Shown here piece by piece: positions 28,328 through 37,363 of a stretch of 64,000 bases of DNA; the stretch's first letter is position 1, and every line of letters starts with the position of its first letter. A model generated the notes under the pieces. That model made no database searches and was not told where the DNA came from. It worked only from the letters and a program-made list of their open reading frames with translations. The stretch covers positions 1 to 64,000 of the forward strand of contig JANWXM010000018.1 of the NCBI GenBank assembly GCA_025055285.1, read 5' to 3'. The stretch is from Saprospiraceae bacterium (lineage in GTDB: Bacteria; Bacteroidota; Bacteroidia; Chitinophagales; Saprospiraceae). Both the position numbers and the translations under genes were made by a program.

Positions 28328-28412
28328 CGAGCAGGTTGCGCAGAAATTTTTTGCTCTGCTCTCCCCGATAACTTGCCGATTTTTCCAGAGAGGTGCTGAG
28401 GCGATGCCTCAA

Positions 28413-29435
28413 TTAGTCGGCTTTCAGACCAAGTCCCGCTTTTTCTGAAATTTCGAGCATGCGATGAATGCAGCGGACTCCCTGTTCGATTACCCAGTCG
28501 GGTAATATAATTTCAGGCTGCTCATAGGCCATGCACAAGTAAAGCTTTTCCATAGTGTTGCGCTTCATATGCGGGCACTCATTGCAGGCGCAATTGTTTT
28601 GTGGTGGAGCAGGAATGAAGGTCTTGTGGGGGCTGGCTTTCTGCATTTGATAAATGATACCAGGTTCTGTGGCTACGATGTATTCTGTCGCTGAATCTTG
28701 GATAGTGAACTTAAGCAATCCCGTTGTGCTGCCGATAAAATCGGCCATTTCCAAGATATGGGGTTCGCACTCGGGATGGGCAATAAATTTGGCATTAGGA
28801 TGACGTGCCTTGAGTTTGACGATTCGCTCGTGGCTGAAGATTTCATGAACCATGCATGAGCCGTTCCACAGGACCATATCGCGGCCCGTTTTTTTAATGA
28901 GGTAGGCGCCGAGATTTTTATCAGGAGCAAAGATGATGGGCTGCTCCTTGGGGATACTTTCAATGATTGCTACAGCATTGGTGCTCGTGCAGCAGATGTC
29001 AGTGAGTGTTTTCAATTCAGCCGAACAATTGATGTATGAGACGACAATATGGTCGGGATGTTTCTCCTTAAATACTCGAAACAGATGAGGCGGACAAGAG
29101 TCGGCTAGAGAACAGCCGGCCTTTAGGTCTGGTAAGAGAACCTTTTTTGTCGGCGAAAGCATCTTGGCCGTTTCAGCCATGAAATGCACACCTGCAAAAA
29201 CAATAATGTCAGCGTCCGTTTTAGCAGCTTTTTGAGAAAGGCCCAAAGAATCGCCAATAAAGTCTGCTACATCCTGGATTTCCGAATCTTGATAGTAATG
29301 AGCCAGGATGATGGCATTTTTTTCGCGTTTGAGGCGTTGGATTTCGGCCACTAAATCGAGTTGCGGATCTACCTCCAGGTCGAGGAAACCGTTTCGTTCG
29401 AGATTCTGAAGAGCGAGAGCAAGATCGGCAGTCAT
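28413..29435 (-). CDS. nadA: Quinolinate synthase A
   Basis: 340 residues. Makes quinolinate from iminoaspartate and dihydroxyacetone phosphate with a [4Fe-4S] cluster, in NAD synthesis. Motifs: [39 protein letters not shown], the cluster ligand in [33 protein letters not shown], and the C-terminal [13 protein letters not shown] Cys region. nadB and nadC are not adjacent. A strong -7 element lies at 29508-29515. Confidence 0.96.
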   Translation of the reverse strand: MTADLALALQNLERNGFLDLEVDPQLDLVAEIQRLKREKNAIILAHYYQDSEIQDVADFIGDSLGLSQKAAKTDADIIVFAGVHFMAETAKMLSPTKKVLLPDLKAGCSLADSCPPHLFRVFKEKHPDHIVVSYINCSAELKTLTDICCTSTNAVAIIESIPKEQPIIFAPDKNLGAYLIKKTGRDMVLWNGSCMVHEIFSHERIVKLKARHPNAKFIAHPECEPHILEMADFIGSTTGLLKFTIQDSATEYIVATEPGIIYQMQKASPHKTFIPAPPQNNCACNECPHMKRNTMEKLYLCMAYEQPEIILPDWVIEQGVRCIHRMLEISEKAGLGLKAD

Positions 29436-29507
29436 AATTTTCGCAAAAAGTTTAGTAGCTCGTGTAGCTGCTTATTATAACTATAACAGCTGTAGAATAA
29501 AAAAAAA

Positions 29508-29515
29508 CAAAGATA
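29508..29515 (-). promoter_or_regulatory. -7 promoter element of nadA (TATCTTTG on minus strand)
   Basis: Full TAnnTTTG match, giving a leader of about 68 bases. A divergent plus-strand element lies 39 bases away. Confidence 0.55.
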
Positions 29516-29553
29516 GCACTTGTTAAGTTTCTGTGCCGAAGATCAAGGGGGTG

Positions 29554-29561
29554 TATTTTTG
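29554..29561 (+). promoter_or_regulatory. -7 promoter element of the DUF4286 gene (TATTTTTG)
   Basis: Full match to TAnnTTTG; a near -33 (CTG) lies 20 bases upstream. Leader of about 15 bases to ATG 29581, which decides that start. Confidence 0.5.
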
Positions 29562-29580
29562 CTTGAAAATAGCCTCTTTT

Positions 29581-29889
29581 ATGATACTTTACAACGTCAC
29601 AGTGACAGTAGATCTCGACGTTCACGACGACTGGCTTCAGTGGATGCGCCAAAAACATATTCCTGACGTACTAGCCACGGGTTTCTTTGGCCGCTATCGG
29701 ATGAGCCGGCTACTCAACCAAGAGCAGCCAGGAGCGGTCATTTACACTATCCAATATGAGGCAGAGACCTTGGAACATCTTCAACAATATTGGGCACAGT
29801 GCGCTCCTCAATTGCAAAAAGAGCATCGCGAGCGTTATGGCGACAAATGCTTAGCCTTCAGGACTGTTATGGAGGTGGTAGCGGAATAA
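29581..29889 (+). CDS. DUF4286 family protein
   Basis: 102 residues. Small cytoplasmic alpha/beta protein with the family pattern MILYNVTVTVDLDVHDDWLQWM, IPDVLATGFF, and a C-terminal KCLAFRTVMEVV. Members are conserved in Bacteroidota and look like ferredoxin-like (dimeric alpha+beta barrel) folds, but no function is established. It ends 8 bases before a convergent AhpD-like gene. Confidence 0.8.
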   Translation: MILYNVTVTVDLDVHDDWLQWMRQKHIPDVLATGFFGRYRMSRLLNQEQPGAVIYTIQYEAETLEHLQQYWAQCAPQLQKEHRERYGDKCLAFRTVMEVVAE

Positions 29890-29897
29890 GCGGAGCC

Positions 29898-30245
29898 TCA
29901 GGCCTGTTGTTGGCAAAGCGCATCCCAATACTCAACGGCTCGACGCGTATGCGGGATGCATATGGAACCGCCTACGAGATTAGCGATAGCGAAGACCTCA
30001 AAAATTTCATCAGTGCTTACACCAAGGGCATGGCATTGACCTAGATGATAACGGACACAATCGTCGCAACGCAACACTAGCGAGGCAACCAGCCCGAGAA
30101 GTTCCTTTGTCTTGACATCTAAAGCGCCCTCTTGATAAGCCTGGTGGTCTAAACTCCAGAAACGCTTAATAACTTTATTGTCATGCCTGAGAATGCGCTC
30201 GTTCATGCGCGCGCGATAGTTCTTAAACTCCTCGACGATACTCAT
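29898..30245 (-). CDS. Carboxymuconolactone decarboxylase/AhpD-like protein
   Basis: 115 residues. Shows the AhpD/CMD core: TKELLGLVASLVLRCDDCVRYHLGQCHALG with a redox CxxC (CDDC) and the downstream His three residues on, followed by SIDEIFEV-type helix. Such proteins are thiol-based peroxidase partners or small decarboxylases; the CxxC favours a redox role. It lies 33 bases downstream of the Nramp-Usp gene's stop side and reads in the same direction, so it may be the last gene of the mntR operon. Confidence 0.85.
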   Translation of the reverse strand: MSIVEEFKNYRARMNERILRHDNKVIKRFWSLDHQAYQEGALDVKTKELLGLVASLVLRCDDCVRYHLGQCHALGVSTDEIFEVFAIANLVGGSICIPHTRRAVEYWDALCQQQA

Positions 30246-30278
30246 GGAACGTATTGTTTATGGGTATAAAACCCGCTT

Positions 30279-32177
30279 TTAGCGAACGATGAGCACAGGA
30301 ACGTGCACGGCATGGCGCACGGCATCGATAGTTGCCCCGAAAATGAGGTCTTTTAAGGTGCGGTGCCCGTGAGCCCCCATGACAAGGAGCGTAATTGGTT
30401 GCTCTTGAACCAATTTGGGCAACTCCCGGCGTGCTTTGCCAAAGCCAATGCGCACCTCGCACTGATACCCCATCTGGCGCAAATGTTGAGCATATCGGTC
30501 CAAAATCCTCTGGTTTTCATGAGTCTCTAGGTCGAGTATTTGGTCGCCCATGACCCAGGCACCGGCAGTCTCAACAACATGAAGTAAGAGATAACGGGCG
30601 TTTTCGCCGCCTATTTTTAAAGCGTGATGTAGCGCTTTCGTGTCGGCGTCTGTAAGGTCGAGCGCTATTGCTATGTATGGATAAGGAACGGGCTTTGTTT
30701 CGCCAATTTCAGAAAATGCTCTGTGAGGTAGGGTCGTTTGTGTACGGCGTTGACCAGGCTGCAGGATTGGCTTTAAGATGATATAAAGGAGCATACCGGC
30801 CGAAAAGAACAAGAGAGGAATAACACCCCATCGTATGAAGGCGGCATATTCAGGAGCGTTAGTTAGCCAACTGCTTACTTCTTCGATAATTAGCCAAATG
30901 TTCAGCCCAATGATGATGCTGGCGCTAGTCCATCCGATGGCTTTCGTCCAAGGACCGATAGCAAAATCGCCCATGCGTTGGCGGCTACTGACGTAGTGTA
31001 AGAGTGGTATGACGGCAAATCCCAACTGCATACTTAGGATGACTTGGCTAAGCACTAACAGGTTGCCCGTTACTTCTTCACCTAAGAAAGCTACTGCTAG
31101 AATGGCAGGTACCACAGCTAGCAAGCGCGTTAGAATGCGGCGCAGCCACGGGGCAATGCGCAAATGCAGGTAGCCCTCCATGACGATCTGGCCTGCCAAA
31201 GTCCCAGTAACGGTACTGCTTTGGCCTGCAGCGATAAGAGCGATGGCAAATAACACAGGAGCATACCTTTCGCCAAGGAGAGGGGCTAGTAATTGATGCG
31301 CATCCTGGATCTCCGATACGCCCGAATAACCATTTTTGTGAAAAACAGCTGCCGCCAAAATCAGAATGGCCGCATTGACAAACAGGGCTATATTGAGAGC
31401 AATTGCAGAATCTATGAGGTTATACCGAATAGCTCGGCGTATGCTATGCGGCTCGCTGCTGTTGATCTTGCGCGTTTGCACTAATGCCGAGTGCAGATAC
31501 AAATTGTGGGGCATTACAGTGGCTCCGATGATTCCAATCGCAATAAATAGCGCTTCGCTATCGGGAATAGAAGGCACCAATCCCGCCACCATTTCTCCGG
31601 CTACAGGCTTAGCTAGTACCATTTGGATGGCAAAGGCTAAGCCGATTACGCCGATAAGCGCAAGGATGAACGCCTCCAGTTTGCGAATGCCCAGTTGCAT
31701 GAGAAACAGCAACAAAAACGCATCGAGGACGCTAATGGCCACGCCCCATACCAGAGGCAACCCGAAAAGCAATTCTAGACCAATAGCCATGCCCAACACC
31801 TCAGCCAAGTCGGTAGCAGCGATGGCAATTTCAGCTAAAAAATAATTGAACAGATTGACTACGCGTGGATACAGCTCGCGCGAGGCTTGTGCAAGATCCC
31901 GTCCGGCAACTACACCTAAACGTGCGCTTAGGCTCTGCATGAGGAGAGCGATGAGATTCGACATGACTAACACCCAAAGGAGGGCGTACCCGAAACGGCT
32001 GCCTCCCGCCAGATCCGTAGCCCAGTTGCCCGGGTCCATATAACCCACACTTACCAGATAGGCTGGCCCAATGAAAGCCAACAGTCGGCGCCAAGGCCCG
32101 CCCTTCACATTAGTCTCTACTGTACTGTGCACCTCTGAAAGCGAACGGGTTGCGGGCAGTCGGTTCATGCTTCTCAT
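30279..32177 (-). CDS. mntH: Nramp-type divalent metal transporter fused to a UspA domain
   Basis: 632 residues. The first ~470 are an 11-12 helix Nramp transporter with the metal-binding DPGNWATD in helix 1 and MPHNLYLHS in helix 6, the hallmarks of Mn(II)/Fe(II) proton symporters. The last ~150 residues form a universal stress protein domain: YPYIAIALDLTDADTKAL at its start, LLLHVVE, and the ATP-binding-like GAHGHRTLKDLIFGATIDAV with a terminal VPVLIVR. Fusion with Usp is less common than stand-alone MntH and may couple transport to nucleotide or stress signals. The start is one base after the mntR stop, so the two are co-transcribed. Met at 32168 is an alternative start. Confidence 0.92.
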   Translation of the reverse strand: MRSMNRLPATRSLSEVHSTVETNVKGGPWRRLLAFIGPAYLVSVGYMDPGNWATDLAGGSRFGYALLWVLVMSNLIALLMQSLSARLGVVAGRDLAQASRELYPRVVNLFNYFLAEIAIAATDLAEVLGMAIGLELLFGLPLVWGVAISVLDAFLLLFLMQLGIRKLEAFILALIGVIGLAFAIQMVLAKPVAGEMVAGLVPSIPDSEALFIAIGIIGATVMPHNLYLHSALVQTRKINSSEPHSIRRAIRYNLIDSAIALNIALFVNAAILILAAAVFHKNGYSGVSEIQDAHQLLAPLLGERYAPVLFAIALIAAGQSSTVTGTLAGQIVMEGYLHLRIAPWLRRILTRLLAVVPAILAVAFLGEEVTGNLLVLSQVILSMQLGFAVIPLLHYVSSRQRMGDFAIGPWTKAIGWTSASIIIGLNIWLIIEEVSSWLTNAPEYAAFIRWGVIPLLFFSAGMLLYIILKPILQPGQRRTQTTLPHRAFSEIGETKPVPYPYIAIALDLTDADTKALHHALKIGGENARYLLLHVVETAGAWVMGDQILDLETHENQRILDRYAQHLRQMGYQCEVRIGFGKARRELPKLVQEQPITLLVMGAHGHRTLKDLIFGATIDAVRHAVHVPVLIVR

Positions 32178-32178
32178 T

Positions 32179-32844
32179 TCAATTTATGGGTTCTACAAAC
32201 AAACTGCGAGCAGCCTTGTCACTTAGCATCAAGTCGCGGTTTTGTTCAACAAGGTGGATGTATAGAGAAAGATCGTATTCAACGCGTTCTAGCACTGCGA
32301 TGCGCGTACCTAAGTTTATACCTAAGCGATCCAAATGTTGCAGAAAAGTCACACTGTGGTCATCTACACCTGCGATGACAACTTGTACACCTACTTCTAC
32401 GGTACTGAGCAGTTGGCGTTGTCTTTCTGGCCACACTCCTTGGGCATTCGGTATAGGGTCGCCATGCGGGTCAAAGCGCGGATAACCTAGAAATGCGTCT
32501 AGCCGCTCAATCAAGTCGGGGTGTTGAACGTGTTCCAGTTGTTCAGCCACTTCATGGACGGCATCCCAAGGAAAACCTAATTTTTCTGTCAGAAACACTT
32601 CCCAGAGCCGGTGTCTGCGTACTAGGGCTGTAGCTATACGCAGGCCCTCGTCCGTCAGCTGAACACCGTGATATCTTTCGTAAGTAGCTAGTCGCTTTTC
32701 AGCTAATCGACGAATCATGTCTGTTACAGAGGGCGCTGCCGTATGCAGCTCAGTCGCGAGCGCTCCTGTGGTTACTGGCCCGTTCTCCTTTCTCGAAAGC
32801 TTTAGGATAGCCTTTAAGTAGTCCTCTTCCGACGACGTATACAT
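32179..32844 (-). CDS. mntR: DtxR/MntR family metal-dependent repressor
   Basis: 221 residues. N-terminal winged helix (SSEEDYLKAILKLS; VTTGALATELHTAAPSVTDMIRRL), dimerisation and metal-binding helices with LWEVFLTEKLGFPWDAVHEVAEQLEHV (Glu/His ligands), and a C-terminal SH3/FeoA-like domain (VQVVIAGVDDHSVTFLQHL ... GTRIAVLERVEYD). It should sense Mn(II) or Fe(II) and repress its own operon with the Nramp gene. A palindrome lies exactly between the likely -33 and -7 of its promoter. Confidence 0.92.
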   Translation of the reverse strand: MYTSSEEDYLKAILKLSRKENGPVTTGALATELHTAAPSVTDMIRRLAEKRLATYERYHGVQLTDEGLRIATALVRRHRLWEVFLTEKLGFPWDAVHEVAEQLEHVQHPDLIERLDAFLGYPRFDPHGDPIPNAQGVWPERQRQLLSTVEVGVQVVIAGVDDHSVTFLQHLDRLGINLGTRIAVLERVEYDLSLYIHLVEQNRDLMLSDKAARSLFVEPIN

Positions 32845-33251
32845 GATTAACAGGAGGATAACTAAAAATTTTCGTGCAAATATATTTATTTTTTAGAATA
32901 TCCTAAAAATTTTTTTAATCCTGTAATTAACCTCCCTAGATGAACAAAGCCGATAGGGGAGGTCAAAGGCATATTATTGTTGCTCTTTAAGTAGACCTCT
33001 TCAGCACGGTTGCTCTGAGGAAAATTTGTTACAGGATCCAATCATAGGAAAAATTAAATTGGTTTTTTCTAGAATTTATATAACTTCTTGATTTTTAGTC
33101 TTAAATAAGGTTGATTTGGAGAACTTTTAAGGTTTTCTTGCTTAGCGAGATTTCTTGAAGGCCTTTGAAAGAGACTTCTCTATGTTTAAATTGACTTAAA
33201 TTCGCAGCTCGAAATTTTTCATTTACCAATACTAAATCCTCTGCTGTTGTT
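32845..33251. other. 407-base divergent intergenic region (mntR / PA-domain gene)
   Basis: Contains the mntR promoter-operator and an imperfect hairpin (ACCTCCCTA 32930-32938 with TAGGGGAGGT 32954-32963). The remaining ~280 bases are AT-rich with no gene and no clear plus-strand -7 element found. Confidence 0.5.
32877..32908 (-). promoter_or_regulatory. mntR promoter with internal palindromic operator
   Basis: On the minus strand a TATATTTG -7 element (32884-32877) lies just downstream of the near-perfect palindrome TTTAGAATATCCTAAA (32892-32907, one mismatched pair; arms extend one base further each side). A DtxR-family repressor bound there would block the promoter. Inference from position and symmetry. 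Confidence 0.6.
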
Positions 33252-35000
33252 ATGAAAAGGCTACTTATTCCATTCGCTTCGTTAGCGTTTTTGCTGTGCT
33301 TTCCCTTACTTGCTGTAGAAGCGTCGGCCCAGAGAGGCACGGCGAATTCTGGAGCTGTTATTCGCGTATCCTACGGCGCGAATTCAAGGGATTTCTACGC
33401 TGGCGCGTGTGGCTACGGAACAGCTAACTGGGGAGGAACCCCGACTGGACGGCTATGCGCCTCTGCAGCCTGGGCCTATGACATTACGCCGGATTCGCTA
33501 TGCTGCGATTCCATCCCTGCAGATCAGCTCAAGGACAAAATAGCTATCATTCGTCGCGGCGTATGTGCGTTTGCGGTAAAGGCCCTTAACGCACAGAAGG
33601 CAGGTGCACTCGCTGTTCTGATTGCCAATCATTACTTAGACCCAGCTCAAAATGCCTGCTCAGTTATGTCTATGGGAGCCGCATTGCCTCAGGCAGATCA
33701 GACGACCATTCCAGTGTTTTTCATGAGCCGCCAAATGGCCGAATATGTAGATGCGGCCTTGAAGTCTGGGCAGCCAGTGCAGATATGTATTATTATCCCT
33801 GAGGTTAGGCTAGTCAATGTATTCATGCCAACTTCGAGTAAACAAACTCCTGTGCATCAGATACCTGTAGATACGTTTGGCTTTGCTGCGAGGCTCGCGA
33901 ATACCAGTGGTGTTAATCGAACCAACGTAGTCCTCCGCGCGAGGGTACTGACAGCCAACGACAGCGTGCTGTTTTCCACACAAACTACTTTGCCTTCGCT
34001 GGCCGATACTGTTACGCAACAAGATGTGAACCTACCTGGCTTTTATGCTCCTGAATTGCCAATTGGCACTTACAAGATTCTCTACACTGTAAATTCTGAC
34101 CCTGTGGGAGGGATTATGCCGGCTGAAGGACGTGTAGAAACAAACTTTTATGTAACCAGCAACTTATTTGCTAAAGACGACGGAGCTACAATCGCTTATC
34201 GACCAGGCTCTTCTGTAAGCAAATGGGCGGTTGCTACGTTATATACGACCAACCCGAAAGTCAAGGAAAAATATCGAGTGAAAGATGTCGAGTTTGCTTT
34301 TACTACCAACAGTTCAGAGCTTCCTATCTCACGGGTAAGGTGTGATTTATTCTTGTTCCGGATTAAAGACGATGTTAGGGCGGATTACTCTAACTTCGAT
34401 GCTACTCAATTCGAATCCGAAAGTTTCCAATGGGTGGGCACCGCAGGTTTCGAAGCAAATGCAAGCACTCAGCCTTTTGCTCTTCAGAAAGTGTCGCTCA
34501 TTGATGTCAATTCTGCTAACATAGGCGTTAACCTAGACAACGGCGCCCGTTACGTCCTTGCCACGCAATATTCCGACAGCAGCGCCCTCACTTTCCATGC
34601 TTTTGACGAGGACTTGCCGCTGCCTGCCCCCTCTACTATGGTTTATACTGACCGGTGGTATCTCGGCGGTTTCCAAGGAGGTCCTAGCGCCGTTTTGCGC
34701 ATGTACATGGACTTAGTGGTTACCACTGACGAGAAGCCTCTACCTGAGACCGTCATGCAGGTGCTTCCCAATCCTGTTATGAATGGACAATTAATGCTAC
34801 AGATGGGCTTTGAACGGCCGACAGATGCCACCATCACTATTGCCGAAATGAGCGGGCGCGTAATTACTTACGAGACGCGCGATGCTTTAACAAATGATCT
34901 ACTCACTTACCCACTGCCGAATTTAGCGCCGGGCACCTACCTAGTGCGCGTAGCCACTGACGAAGGCACGTTGACTAAGAAGTTTGTCCTTCAGAGGTAA
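33252..35000 (+). CDS. Secreted PA-domain protein with T9SS sorting domain
   Basis: 582 residues. Signal peptide MKRLLIPFASLAFLLCFPLL. A protease-associated (PA) domain spans about residues 85-180 (DKIAIIRRGVCAFAVKALNA ... GALAVLIANHY ... TIPVFFMSRQMAEYVD). A middle region of beta-sandwich type follows without recognisable catalytic residues. Residues ~500-582 are a T9SS tail (VLPNPVMNGQLML ... MSGRVITYET ... LAPGTYLVRVATDEG). It should be exported and anchored or released by T9SS. PA domains often accompany peptidases, but no peptidase domain is visible, so it is probably a binding protein. Confidence 0.86.
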   Translation: MKRLLIPFASLAFLLCFPLLAVEASAQRGTANSGAVIRVSYGANSRDFYAGACGYGTANWGGTPTGRLCASAAWAYDITPDSLCCDSIPADQLKDKIAIIRRGVCAFAVKALNAQKAGALAVLIANHYLDPAQNACSVMSMGAALPQADQTTIPVFFMSRQMAEYVDAALKSGQPVQICIIIPEVRLVNVFMPTSSKQTPVHQIPVDTFGFAARLANTSGVNRTNVVLRARVLTANDSVLFSTQTTLPSLADTVTQQDVNLPGFYAPELPIGTYKILYTVNSDPVGGIMPAEGRVETNFYVTSNLFAKDDGATIAYRPGSSVSKWAVATLYTTNPKVKEKYRVKDVEFAFTTNSSELPISRVRCDLFLFRIKDDVRADYSNFDATQFESESFQWVGTAGFEANASTQPFALQKVSLIDVNSANIGVNLDNGARYVLATQYSDSSALTFHAFDEDLPLPAPSTMVYTDRWYLGGFQGGPSAVLRMYMDLVVTTDEKPLPETVMQVLPNPVMNGQLMLQMGFERPTDATITIAEMSGRVITYETRDALTNDLLTYPLPNLAPGTYLVRVATDEGTLTKKFVLQR

Positions 35001-35016
35001 CGTGAAAAGCCCTGTC

Positions 35017-35058
35017 AATCAGGGTCGATGACAGATGCCATCGGCCCTGATTTTTTTG
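35017..35058 (+). terminator. Intrinsic terminator of the PA-domain gene
   Basis: AATCAGGG pairs with CCCTGATT, with an inner CGATG/CATCG stem, and a seven-T tract follows. Confidence 0.85.
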
Positions 35059-35115
35059 TTTCAATCTTTTTGAAGAGAAGGAGCAAGCGATATTTGCGCA
35101 GAACTCGTGTTTAAC

Positions 35116-35979
35116 ATGCCGACTTACGCCGTCTGCCAGGTTAGCATTGCTCCGATGCGCGCTCATCCAAACGATAGGAGTGAAATGGTCTCGCAATTGC
35201 TCTTCGGCGAGACGGTAGAAATACTTGAAGTGAAGGATGGATGGCGCTATGCCGTATGCTCCTGGGATGGTTTCAGCGGCTGGGTGGATGTCCGCCAACT
35301 TTATCCGTTAACTCCTAGCGACTACGCTGAATATGCGATACATTCATCTATCAGTCTAGCGTTGGTCGAAGGACTGATGGCCGCCGACCATTTCATCCCT
35401 CTTACTATAGGCGCAATGCTGCCCTGTTACGATGGTTTGCGTTGCCGATTAGGTGAGCTATTTTTCCAGTTTTCCGGTCCAGCTGTAACTCTCTCGGAGG
35501 CGCCTCGCACCGCCGAATGGATTGTCCACATCGCCCGTCGTTACCTAAACGCACCATATTTGTGGGGCGGACGTTCGCCTTTTGGGATTGATGCCTCCGG
35601 GTTTGTACAATTAGTTTACAAAATGGCCGGCATACGCCTGCCGCGCGAGGTAACTCGGCAAGTTGCCGAAGGCATACCCGTAGACTTCACGGAACAGTGT
35701 CATGTAGGTGACCTGGCCTTCTTTGACGACGGGAAGGGTCAGATCGGTCATGTCGGCATTGTTTTACCCGATTGCAACGTTATTCATGCTAGCGGAAAAG
35801 TCCGCATCGATAAGCTCGATCACTTCGGTATCTTCAATTCCGAACAGAAGCGGTACACCCATCAACTCCGAGTGGTGAAACGCTTGCTTACAAACAGCAC
35901 TCCTGCTTTGCCCAGCCATAGTACCTCTCCTCAGCGCGAGCCTCAAGAAGTATCTTCTCAAGTGGAACTCTTCGATTGA
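35116..35979 (+). CDS. SH3b plus NlpC/P60 domain protein lacking the catalytic Cys
   Basis: 287 residues: an N-terminal bacterial SH3 domain (SIAPMRAHPNDRSEMVSQLLFG ... WRYAV), a second SH3-like segment and a C-terminal NlpC/P60 (C40) fold (PYLWGGRSPFGID ... GHVGIVL ... VIHASG). In the family the WGG-x(n)-GxDCSGF motif carries the catalytic Cys; here the motif reads GIDASGF, Ala at residue 160 (codon GCC at 35593-35595). The catalytic His (GHVGIV, residue 212) and the polar third residue (IHAS, residue 224) remain. It is therefore probably a non-hydrolytic peptidoglycan-binding relative or needs re-checking for a base error. No signal peptide is visible. ATG 35116 is preferred over GTG 35107. 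Confidence 0.85.
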   Translation: MPTYAVCQVSIAPMRAHPNDRSEMVSQLLFGETVEILEVKDGWRYAVCSWDGFSGWVDVRQLYPLTPSDYAEYAIHSSISLALVEGLMAADHFIPLTIGAMLPCYDGLRCRLGELFFQFSGPAVTLSEAPRTAEWIVHIARRYLNAPYLWGGRSPFGIDASGFVQLVYKMAGIRLPREVTRQVAEGIPVDFTEQCHVGDLAFFDDGKGQIGHVGIVLPDCNVIHASGKVRIDKLDHFGIFNSEQKRYTHQLRVVKRLLTNSTPALPSHSTSPQREPQEVSSQVELFD

Positions 35980-36581
35980 GAACTGAGTAGCCGCCAAGTC
36001 TGAAACCTCTAAGATACTAGAGTAGTGAGGGTGCTAGTGCGCAGGTGTAATCGTAAGGATACTCCTCAAACGCTGAACTACGAACTACTTAAAATGCTGC
36101 ATAGTAAGCGCCTGTGTTATTGCTCGTCCGACTAGAAGTCGCAGCCCGACAGCGGCCGTCTTGATTCGACGTAGTTTCCTTCTTCATCTGCGTTCATGAT
36201 GTGCTGCGCTTCTAGGCAATAAAGGGACGGATTATTTGCTGCAGTGACAAGGGCGCCACTCTCGCGGCCTCAACTTCTTTTCTGAACGCTTAGAAGGATT
36301 TTCACGAAGTTTTTGCGTAATTTTTAAATTTTGCGCCAAAAATTACACAATTTTTCGAGAAGCACTATAGCATTGCATTACTGCAACAAGGGCTTCTCTT
36401 TGCAGCACTTCGAGGGCCCTTCCAAGTCGGGGGAGCTTTTGGAAAATGATCATGGGCCGGCGGTATGCCTCCAGAGACAGGCGAAGGTGCTTAAGATGAG
36501 AGAGGAAGTTGAGCCAATACGGCGTTTTTTGTTTTATTTTTTTAATTGGGTTGTTTTGAGGGCGTTAACTACATTCAATCC
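35980..36581. other. 602-base intergenic gap before queE
   Basis: No gene is seen. A large inverted repeat lies at 36314-36350. The 200 bases before queE are locally GC-rich and could fold, but no known preQ1 riboswitch pattern was recognised. Confidence 0.45.
36314..36350. repeat. 13-base inverted repeat with AT-rich arms
   Basis: TTGCGTAATTTTT (36314-36326 region) and AAAAATTACACAA (to 36350) are complementary with one mismatch, separated by about 12 bases. No T-run beyond the arm. It may be an operator or an RNA hairpin. Confidence 0.5.
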
Positions 36582-37355
36582 GTGAGAATAGGTCAATCCG
36601 TTTTGAAATTGGCTTGCTTAGATGGTCAGCCAGAAATCTTCTACTCCATTCAAGGGGAGGGCAGAACGGCAGGCACTCCTTCTGTGTTTATACGCACTAG
36701 CTTATGTAATTTGCATTGTATCTGGTGCGATACCGACTATACTTGGAATTGGGAAGGGACTCCTTTTGTACACGAGAATGACGCTCGACCTGGTTATCGA
36801 AAATTTGACAAAAAAACCTGGATAAAGCGGTGTTCGATAGAGGAAGTAGTCGAGCGGGTATTGGCCTACCCGGCTCGTAATGTGGTACTTACGGGAGGCG
36901 AGCCCTTGATGCAACAATCGGCCTTGGTGGCTCTAATGCATCGGCTTCGCCAGTGTGATGCGAGTTACCGCTTCGAAGTAGAAACGAATGGCACGCTCCT
37001 GCCTCGAGCTGAATTTGAGGCAGTTATTGACCAGTACAATGTTTCTCCCAAGTTGACCAATAGCAATAACCCAGCGCGCCTACGCGAACGGCCTGCGGTT
37101 TACTTTTACTTTGCTCGGAATTTGAAGGCCTATTTTAAATTCGTAGTTGCACAGCCCTCTGATGTTCAGGAGGTGCTCTGCTTGCAAGAGCGTTACGGCA
37201 TTGCCGCTGAAAAAATCTGGCTTATGCCCGAGGGTAGCACGCGTCAAAAACTGGCTCATCGGCGCCGCTGGTTGGTGGAGGTTTGCAAAATTCATGGTTT
37301 CTGCTACACCGATCGCTTGCACGTGCAGATTTGGGGCAACCGCAAAGGCGTTTAG
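36582..37355 (+). CDS. queE: 7-carboxy-7-deazaguanine synthase
   Basis: 257 residues. Radical SAM enzyme of the queuosine/preQ1 pathway, converting carboxytetrahydropterin to 7-carboxy-7-deazaguanine. The N-terminal EIFYSIQGEGRTAGTPSVFIR signature is followed by the cluster motif CNLHCIWCDT; VVLTGGEPLMQ is the SAM-contacting strand, and FEVETNGTL and YNVSPKLTNS are QueE-specific. Start is uncertain: GTG 36582 gives the expected short lead into the motif; TTG 36546 adds 12 residues. No other que genes are adjacent. It ends 8 bases before the convergent MarR gene. Confidence 0.92.
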   Translation: MRIGQSVLKLACLDGQPEIFYSIQGEGRTAGTPSVFIRTSLCNLHCIWCDTDYTWNWEGTPFVHENDARPGYRKFDKKTWIKRCSIEEVVERVLAYPARNVVLTGGEPLMQQSALVALMHRLRQCDASYRFEVETNGTLLPRAEFEAVIDQYNVSPKLTNSNNPARLRERPAVYFYFARNLKAYFKFVVAQPSDVQEVLCLQERYGIAAEKIWLMPEGSTRQKLAHRRRWLVEVCKIHGFCYTDRLHVQIWGNRKGV

Positions 37356-37363
37356 GGGAAGGC

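Noticed and set aside
28397-28411. TGAGGC/GCCTCA hairpin next to the nadA stop
   Set aside because: Short, without a T-tract on either strand; weak as a terminator.
31366-31845. 159-codon plus-strand frame antisense to the Nramp gene
   Set aside because: Opposite-strand image of hydrophobic helices; no motif or promoter.
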